Of a DNA stretch of 7,169 nt, positions 1 through 4,674 are shown piece after piece. The notes below the pieces were generated by a model that ran no database searches, was not told where the DNA came from, and was given only the letters and a program-made list of their open reading frames with translations. Where the stretch lies: positions 1-7,169 of the forward strand of contig JBELIG010000167.1 of NCBI GenBank assembly GCA_042091035.1, given 5' to 3'. Position 1 is the stretch's first letter; every line of letters starts with the position of its first letter. This DNA is from AM-2324 sp042091035. GTDB taxonomy: Bacteria; Bacteroidota; Bacteroidia; Chitinophagales; Saprospiraceae. A program made the position numbers and the translations under genes.

Positions 1-683
1 GTTTTATTCAAGTTGGGGATAACAAGATTAGAACGTATAAGTGGGGTAGTGGAACCAAAAAAGTATTACTGCTACATGGTTGGCAAAGTCGCGGAACAGC
101 CCTGAGAGGTTTTGTTCCTGGACTTTTGAAAAAGGGCTTTGAGGTATATGCTTTGGATGCACCAGGACATGGAGAGTCTACTGGTACTGCTTGTTCTGTG
201 CGCCTATATGCTGAAGCCGTGGATGCTATCGTACATTTAAACCCTGAAATAAGCACTGTAATATCACATAGTATAGGTTCGGTTACATGGATGTACTATA
301 ATAGTTTTATTAAGCCAGAGCAGGCAGTAGATCGCTTGATTATGCTTGCAGCACCGGACTCATTCGATAATATTGTAGGTAATGCAATTAAAATGTTTGG
401 TTTGACTGGAGGGCTGCGTTCAAAATTTTTAAAAGCGGTTTTTGAACACTTTAAAATTGAAAGTGCCGCGGATTTTTCCTTATCTGGTAAACTTGGTCAA
501 CTAAATATTAATGAAGTATTTGTCATTCATGATGAAGAGGATGCACTTATACCAATGGATAGAGCTACTTATATTGTAGATCACATCAAAGGTTCTCATT
601 TGTATACTACAAAGGGCTATGGACACTTTAGATTGGTGAAAAATCCGGTAGTAATGGATAAGGTTCTTGAGCTGGCTAGATAA
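1..683 (+). CDS. Alpha/beta hydrolase fold protein, 3' part (5' end outside window)
   Basis: The reading frame is open from the first complete codon at 3 to TAA at 681-683, giving 226 visible residues; the true start lies left of the window. Numbering from the window edge, the hydrolase landmarks appear in the expected order. HGW (25-27) is the oxyanion-hole strand turn. DAPGHGES (52-59) is the conserved loop after strand 4. S-H-S-I-G (88-92) is the nucleophile elbow with Ser90, a variant of G-x-S-x-G with Ser in the first position. HDEEDALIP (176-184) carries the probable acid, Asp180, and GYGHF (205-209) carries the catalytic His208. A complete triad suggests an active cytoplasmic serine hydrolase (esterase, lipase or related), but the substrate cannot be told. 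The gene ends 3 nt before the stop of the convergent gene, with no hairpin between them. The fold is certain; the exact activity is unknown. Confidence 0.9.
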   Translation, partial: FIQVGDNKIRTYKWGSGTKKVLLLHGWQSRGTALRGFVPGLLKKGFEVYALDAPGHGESTGTACSVRLYAEAVDAIVHLNPEISTVISHSIGSVTWMYYNSFIKPEQAVDRLIMLAAPDSFDNIVGNAIKMFGLTGGLRSKFLKAVFEHFKIESAADFSLSGKLGQLNINEVFVIHDEEDALIPMDRATYIVDHIKGSHLYTTKGYGHFRLVKNPVVMDKVLELAR

Positions 684-686
684 TAG

Positions 687-1127
687 CTACTTCAAAGTTT
701 CAAGAAAGGCTAGGTAGGCGTCTTTGTCTTTGGATTGAATCAAGGTATTAAAGTTATCTATTGAAATGACCCAGGTGTTTTCTAATATCTGCCCTCTTAT
801 GAAATCAGGGTTTTCTTTCTGAATGGTTTTGATGTAATCATTTGCAACAGAATATGACTTAAAGGTTCTTACTAGGATGGTAGCCTTTCTTGAGAGAAAA
901 GGTATTCGGTATTGTTTTAGGTCTAATTTAAGATCTATATGGTTTTTGGCATTATATTTAGCCACTTCTACCGCCAATTCTTGACTGATACCAAAAGATT
1001 CATCCGGAATAAATAGTACTACATGTTCCGTATTAGGATTTGAAACAAAACTGTTTTCAGAATTATTCTGAGCATCGCTGCAGAGACCGAGAACAGTAAA
1101 TAGTATTAAAAGAGTAAGACGATGCAT
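687..1127 (-). CDS. Small exported protein resembling the C-terminal domain of SprE/PorW-type proteins
   Basis: This encodes 146 residues. Residues 1-20 form a signal peptide with a hydrophobic core (LTLLILFTVLGL) and a likely signal peptidase I site near SDA|Q. Cys16 is preceded by LGL, a poor lipobox, so lipidation is possible but less likely. The mature part (about 34-146) starts HVVLFIPDE and runs through 'ILVRTFKSYSVANDYIKTI' and 'WVISIDNFNTLIQ', ending 'KDKDAYLAFLETLK'. From memory this matches the pattern at the end of large TPR proteins of the SprE/PorW type in Bacteroidota, which act with the type IX secretion and gliding machinery. Here the domain stands alone, without TPRs. I infer a small periplasmic or envelope protein of unknown role. 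The start at 1125-1127 is the only one that gives the signal peptide. It is convergent with the hydrolase and lies downstream of the symporter gene behind a terminator. The gene is well supported; the domain match is moderate. Confidence 0.75.
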   Translation of the reverse strand: MHRLTLLILFTVLGLCSDAQNNSENSFVSNPNTEHVVLFIPDESFGISQELAVEVAKYNAKNHIDLKLDLKQYRIPFLSRKATILVRTFKSYSVANDYIKTIQKENPDFIRGQILENTWVISIDNFNTLIQSKDKDAYLAFLETLK

Positions 1128-1140
1128 ATTAATTATATTA

Positions 1141-1176
1141 AAAAAGGCTTGACTTCAATATAAGTCAAGCCTTTTT
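1141..1176 (-). terminator. Rho-independent hairpin terminator after the AGCS symporter gene
   Basis: Positions 1141-1155 and 1162-1176 form a perfect 15-bp inverted repeat around a 6-nt loop (1156-1161). The outer part of the stem is an A5/T5 tract, so either strand would give a hairpin followed by U residues. It begins 20 nt past the stop codon of the symporter gene and should end that leftward transcript. It also lies only 13 nt upstream of the start codon of the next leftward gene (1127), so that gene needs readthrough or a promoter overlapping the hairpin. Confidence 0.9.
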
Positions 1177-1196
1177 AAGTTGAAACAGTTTTCAAA

Positions 1197-2717
1197 TTAT
1201 TTACCGAAGTTCTTTACGTATTCGAAATACTTTGAAAGCTCTTCTTTTACTTTTTTACGCATGATTATCAAACCAATAAGGTTTGGCACAGACATAGCAA
1301 ATATCATGGCATCAGAGAAGTCAGTAACTGCAGAAAGCGATGCTGATGATCCAATTACTACCATTATACAGAATAGTACTTTATAGCTATATTCTGCCTT
1401 CTTTGAACGACCGAATAGGTACATCCAAGATTGTAGGCCATAATAAGACCAAGAAATCATAGTAGAGAAGGCAAATAATACAACTGCTATAGTAAGGATA
1501 TAAGGGAACCATGGAAGTACTGTAGCAAATGCTGCTGAAGTTTCAGTAACACCACCTGCTTTTTGGCCATAAACCATAATAGATTGATCTCCATTTGCTA
1601 TGATAATCACTAATGCAGTGATCGTACAAACTACAACTGTATCAATAAATGGCTCAAGAAGCGCAACTATACCTTCAGATGCCGGTTGCTTTGTTTTAAC
1701 TGCTGCATGTGCAATAGCTGCAGAACCAACACCTGCTTCATTGGAAAAAGCAGCTCTACGGAATCCTTGAATCAAGACTCCTATAAAACCACCAGCAATA
1801 CCCATAGGTGTGAAAGCTCCTGAGATGATTTGTCCAAATGCACTAGGAACGTTACTGATGTTAAAGCCGATAACAATGAATGCAGCAAGCAGGTATATAC
1901 CTACCATGAATGGAACAATTCTTTCGGTTACAGAACCAATTCTTTTGATTCCACCAATGATCACGACAGCTACTATAGCTGCAACAGCGAAGCCGAAGAA
2001 TAAGCTTGCATTAGGATTTGTTGTGCCAATCATTTGAATGAATTGGGCAGCTGCTTGATTCGCTTGGAACATGTTTCCACCTCCAAACGATCCTCCTACA
2101 CACATAATAGCAAAGAATATTGCAAGTCCTTTACCCAGTGATTCTAATTTCATTTCGCCCAGTCCCTTTTTTAGGTAATACATCGGACCACCGTAAACGG
2201 TGCCATCTGGGCCTATATCTCTATATTTTACACCTAAAGTACATTCTACAAACTTCGAAGACATACCTAAAAGACCTGCGATGATCATCCAAAATGTAGC
2301 TCCAGGGCCACCTAAAGATATAGCAATTGCAACTCCCGCAATATTTCCTAGACCTACTGTACCACTTAATGCAGCTGTCAATGCTTGGAAGTGAGAAACC
2401 TCACCTTCTTCTCCTTTTTTAGTGTATTTCCCTCTAACTGTATTAATCGCTAGTTTGAATCCTCTAATATTAATGAATCGGAAATAGACAGTAAAGAATG
2501 TTGCAGCCAGCAAAAGAAAAATAATAACAAAAGGAAAGGCATTCTCTCCGGATGTGCCTGGCAAGGGAAAAAATACAATGGAGGATACTGCGTCTGTAGC
2601 AGGCTGAACAGCTTCGTTTATTCTTTGAGAAATACTTTTCGATTCTTCTGCATTTTGAGCAAGAAGACCTAAGGGAACTGCAAAGAACATTGAAAAAAGA
2701 GTAAGAAATCTTTTCAT
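1197..2717 (-). CDS. Sodium:alanine/glycine symporter, AGCS family
   Basis: This 506-residue inner-membrane secondary transporter would take up small neutral amino acids (alanine, glycine) with Na+ (or H+). Family signatures are visible in order: GTVGLGNIAGVA (119-130), GGPGATFWM (136-144), GGPMYYL (176-182), GGGNMFQANQ (212-221), RRAAFSNEAGVG (320-331) and FSTMISWSYYG (417-427). About ten to eleven hydrophobic segments cover residues 60-485, and a charged tail follows. The protein is somewhat longer than the usual 450-480 residues because residues 1-21 (MKRFLTLFSMFFAVPLGLLAQ) look like a cleavable signal peptide, followed by a polar stretch to about 45. The chosen start (2715-2717) follows an A/T-rich leader with no Shine-Dalgarno sequence, as is common in Bacteroidota. 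The gene is apparently monocistronic and ends in the hairpin at 1141-1176. The family is certain; the preferred substrate is inferred. Confidence 0.97.
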   Translation of the reverse strand: MKRFLTLFSMFFAVPLGLLAQNAEESKSISQRINEAVQPATDAVSSIVFFPLPGTSGENAFPFVIIFLLLAATFFTVYFRFINIRGFKLAINTVRGKYTKKGEEGEVSHFQALTAALSGTVGLGNIAGVAIAISLGGPGATFWMIIAGLLGMSSKFVECTLGVKYRDIGPDGTVYGGPMYYLKKGLGEMKLESLGKGLAIFFAIMCVGGSFGGGNMFQANQAAAQFIQMIGTTNPNASLFFGFAVAAIVAVVIIGGIKRIGSVTERIVPFMVGIYLLAAFIVIGFNISNVPSAFGQIISGAFTPMGIAGGFIGVLIQGFRRAAFSNEAGVGSAAIAHAAVKTKQPASEGIVALLEPFIDTVVVCTITALVIIIANGDQSIMVYGQKAGGVTETSAAFATVLPWFPYILTIAVVLFAFSTMISWSYYGLQSWMYLFGRSKKAEYSYKVLFCIMVVIGSSASLSAVTDFSDAMIFAMSVPNLIGLIIMRKKVKEELSKYFEYVKNFGK

Positions 2718-2922
2718 TGTTAATATTTAGATAAATAGGTTATTTCATGAATGTCTTTATAAGCATAAAGTATCGAAAATATGAAATTACAAGGGTAAAT
2801 AATAAAAAACGTAAGTAAAATTACATGTTGATATATTTTATGTAATAAATATATATATTTAGACAATTGTGAATTAGTTTCAATTAATGATTTATAACCA
2901 TTTTTAAATTCTTTTGTACTAG
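2718..2922. promoter_or_regulatory. Divergent intergenic region between symporter and sigma factor genes
   Basis: These 205 bases, very rich in A and T, separate two divergent genes and so must hold promoters for both. No Shine-Dalgarno sequence is seen on either side. A TTCTTTTG at 2909-2916 is one base from the Bacteroidota -7 pattern TAnnTTTG, but it lies against the sigma start codon and has no clear -33 partner. No other gene or repeat family is evident; a 7-bp dyad is listed separately. Confidence 0.6.
2820..2846. repeat. Inverted repeat, possible operator
   Basis: ATTACAT at 2820-2826 and ATGTAAT at 2840-2846 are exact inverted copies separated by 13 nt, so their centres are about two helical turns apart. 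They lie between divergent genes, 76 nt before the sigma factor start. The spacing fits a dimeric regulator, but short A/T dyads also arise by chance in sequence this AT-rich. Confidence 0.3.
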
Positions 2923-3555
2923 ATGAAGGAAGTGTCAGATAAAGATATTTTAGCTGCATTAAAGCGAGATGATCCGAAGGCTATTCAGCATGTTATTGAG
3001 CTTTATGGTGCCAATATGATGCGAAGAGCATTAGCCTATTTAAGAGATAAAGAATTAGCTGAAGATATTTGTCAGGAGGTATATTATAGCATTTGGAAGA
3101 AGAGAGGTGAAATTCGGATTTCCAGTTCTTTAGCTGGATATTTGAGCACGATGGTCAAGAATAAATGCCTAAACTACTTGAAGAGTAATTCTAAGATTAT
3201 TAAAGAAGATATTAGTGCTCTTGAGTTTAAGAAAAGCGCATATTCTGATTCCCACAGTTTATTAGAAGCTTCAGAAATGTCTGATCGCTTATTAGACTAT
3301 ATAGCTTATTTACCAGAACAATGTCGAATAGTTTTCGAAATGTCCAGATTTGATCATTTAAGTAATGCGGAGATAGCAAGCCAATTGGGTAAGTCAGTGA
3401 AAACGGTTGAAAATCAAATGAGTAGAGCGCTAAAGGAATTGAAAGAAAAATTTTCTAAAGCTTATCCTCACTTAAATCTAATAAAGTCAAATGTCGCTCT
3501 TGTTACTTTTGTCTTTTTGGGACTAGGGGATATAGTGAATAATTCTGTCTTATAA
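2923..3555 (+). CDS. ECF-type RNA polymerase sigma factor (sigma-70 family)
   Basis: This encodes 210 residues with the two-domain layout of extracytoplasmic-function sigma factors. Region 2 (about 22-88) includes LAEDICQEVYYSIWKK (45-60), which binds core polymerase and the -10 element, and the helix SLAGYLSTMVKNKCLNYLK (69-87). A variable linker covers about 89-120. Region 4 (about 126-175) opens with YLPEQCRIVFEM and contains the helix-turn-helix SNAEIASQLGKSVKTVENQ (147-165), which reads the -35 element. A short hydrophobic tail (VALVTFVFLGLG, 191-202) follows, as in many Bacteroidota ECF sigma factors paired with FecR-type anti-sigma proteins. The start gives the usual N-terminal length. 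The anti-sigma gene begins 16-41 nt downstream, depending on its true start, which indicates co-transcription. The protein is expected to be held inactive by FecR and freed by a signal from the outer-membrane receptor. Target promoters are unknown. Confidence 0.96.
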   Translation: MKEVSDKDILAALKRDDPKAIQHVIELYGANMMRRALAYLRDKELAEDICQEVYYSIWKKRGEIRISSSLAGYLSTMVKNKCLNYLKSNSKIIKEDISALEFKKSAYSDSHSLLEASEMSDRLLDYIAYLPEQCRIVFEMSRFDHLSNAEIASQLGKSVKTVENQMSRALKELKEKFSKAYPHLNLIKSNVALVTFVFLGLGDIVNNSVL

Positions 3556-3571
3556 TTGAACATAATCCAAA

Positions 3572-3622
3572 ATGGAAAAGGATAATAAAATAGTCTATGC
3601 AAAAACTATCATATTCAAATAG
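3572..3622 (+). other. Short out-of-frame ORF that looks like the original N-terminus of the anti-sigma gene
   Basis: An ATG at 3572 opens 16 codons (MEKDNKIVYAKTIIFK) and ends in TAG at 3620-3622, overlapping the annotated anti-sigma start in another frame. The first 11 residues look like the usual beginning of Bacteroidota FecR-type proteins. Removing one base from the A5 run at 3601-3605 would join MEKDNKIVYAK directly to LSYSNSLNSDDK of the downstream frame. It is either the remnant of a frameshifted N-terminus, a sequencing error in a short homopolymer, or a small leader ORF. Confidence 0.45.
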
Positions 3623-4559
3623 CTTGAATAGTGATGATAAACGTACTTTGGGTGAATGGAAGAAAGTTGATTCCGACCACACTGAAGAACAATTGTCAAA
3701 GATTCTGTTCCTCACTTCAGTCAAAAGTGATTTTGATGATGAGGCGAAAAAAGCTGCATTCAAGAGGTTTTTAACCCAAATAGAACACGAAGAAGCACCA
3801 GTAAGTCGCAACAAGTTTATTCAATTAAATGGCTTGTTAAAAGTAGCTGCTACTTTATTGCTACTGGTTTTTGCTTGGTATGGTACAAGATCCATTCAAG
3901 GAACGAGTATTACTTATTCAACTACTGCTGAGAAGCAGAGTTTCAGTTTGCCAGATGGTTCAGAAATCATCTTAAACACTAATTCTGAATTAGTGTATTC
4001 GGAAGGTTTGTTTACCGATAGGTCAGCAAAGCTAATAAGAGGTAAGGGTATGTTTGATATCGCAAGAGATGAGTCAAAACCTTTTCGTGTAGCTTTTGAA
4101 GATGGTGAGGTTGAGGTTTTAGGTACTGAATTTGTAATTGACCTTGAGGATTCAGATGAAGTTTCTGTAACTGTAAGAGAAGGTAAAGTTTCCTTTGTGG
4201 CAAACATGTCAAGAGCCTTTCTCACGGCAAAGGAAAAGGGAGTATTTAACAAAAGATCTAAGAAGTTGATCAAGAAGAAACGACGTTCACTTAAAGATTT
4301 TGATTGGCTTTTAGATGATGTTCCAGCAGATGTGTTTCATAATTATTCCATATTTGTTGATCAGCTTGAGGATGATTTCGATATTGTCATACAGGACGGA
4401 AATGTGAGTGAGAAATTTAAGAATTGTAAACTTTCATTTAACTATAATGACAATCCGGAAGCAGTTATTCAGATTCTTAAGCAAAGCTTTGGTTTAAATG
4501 TAGACTTGCTGCCAAATAATAATTCATGGATCTTTTCAGGAGGTAAGTGTAAAAATTAA
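3597..4559 (+). CDS. FecR-family anti-sigma factor
   Basis: This encodes 320 residues from the ATG at 3597. Residues 1-75 are a mostly helical, charged cytoplasmic part (with LGEWKKVDSD) that would bind the ECF sigma factor. A single membrane segment follows (about 80-97, LLKVAATLLLLVFAWYGT). The periplasmic FecR domain spans about 108-202, with SFSLPDGSEIILNTNSEL, LIRGKGMFDIARDESKPFRV, VLGTEFVIDLED and VTVREGKVSF. After a strongly basic linker (219-232, KRSKKLIKKKRRSL) comes a C-terminal DUF4974/STN-like domain (about 245-317) that would contact the receptor. The gene follows its sigma factor and ends at a hairpin terminator. The start is doubtful: an ATG at 3572 in another frame encodes a typical FecR N-terminus, and one base less in the A5 run at 3601-3605 would fuse the two. 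If so, nine residues are missing from this version. The family is certain; the N-terminus is not. Confidence 0.95.
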   Translation: MQKLSYSNSLNSDDKRTLGEWKKVDSDHTEEQLSKILFLTSVKSDFDDEAKKAAFKRFLTQIEHEEAPVSRNKFIQLNGLLKVAATLLLLVFAWYGTRSIQGTSITYSTTAEKQSFSLPDGSEIILNTNSELVYSEGLFTDRSAKLIRGKGMFDIARDESKPFRVAFEDGEVEVLGTEFVIDLEDSDEVSVTVREGKVSFVANMSRAFLTAKEKGVFNKRSKKLIKKKRRSLKDFDWLLDDVPADVFHNYSIFVDQLEDDFDIVIQDGNVSEKFKNCKLSFNYNDNPEAVIQILKQSFGLNVDLLPNNNSWIFSGGKCKN

Positions 4560-4572
4560 AAATTTTCGCTCT

Positions 4573-4605
4573 AAAAAAAAGCCACTTACAAAGTGGCTTT
4601 TTTTT
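4573..4605 (+). terminator. Bidirectional rho-independent terminator after the sigma/anti-sigma pair
   Basis: A8 plus GCCACTT (4573-4587) pairs perfectly with AAGTGGC plus T8 (4591-4605) around a 3-nt loop. The GC-containing core with a T8 tail is a strong terminator in the rightward direction, starting 13 nt after the anti-sigma stop codon. The A8 tract makes it symmetrical. It separates the receptor gene transcriptionally from the two regulators. Confidence 0.9.
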
Positions 4606-4674
4606 GTATATGATAAATATTGATATATTTACTATCTTATCGTATATTGTAATGCACACGACAAATGAGCGATA
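4606..4674 (+). promoter_or_regulatory. Probable promoter/leader region of the receptor gene
   Basis: Because a strong terminator ends at 4605, these 69 bases should contain the receptor gene promoter. They hold an exact inverted repeat, TAAATAT (4614-4620) and ATATTTA (4625-4631) around TGAT. The 11-mer TTGATATATTT (4620-4630) also occurs at 2828-2838 upstream of the sigma gene. No Shine-Dalgarno sequence precedes the ATG. Which box the sigma factor reads cannot be decided from one window. Confidence 0.5.

Noticed and set aside
684..686. A shared terminator between the convergent hydrolase and small exported protein genes
   Set aside because: The gap is only 3 nt, and no GC-containing hairpin with a T run was seen in either gene end.
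1810..2394. Rightward open frames antisense to the symporter gene
   Set aside because: The opposite strand carries strong AGCS signatures throughout, so these are mirror frames without independent support.
2909..2916. TTCTTTTG as the -7 promoter box of the sigma factor gene
   Set aside because: It differs by one base from TAnnTTTG, abuts the start codon, and has no convincing TTTG-type -33 box at the right distance.
2720..2959. Leftward 79-codon open frame in the divergent intergenic region
   Set aside because: It is low-complexity A/T-rich sequence with no recognisable motif, and it overlaps the start of the sigma factor gene on the other strand. It looks like chance.
3914..4273. Leftward open frames of 66 and 119 codons inside the anti-sigma gene
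   Set aside because: They are antisense to a clear FecR domain, rich in Ser/Thr/Leu/Gln as expected for mirror frames, and have no motifs of their own.
4477..4659. Leftward 60-codon open frame over the anti-sigma 3' end and terminator
   Set aside because: It runs through a perfect terminator hairpin and through the coding region of the anti-sigma C-terminal domain; there is no coding signal.
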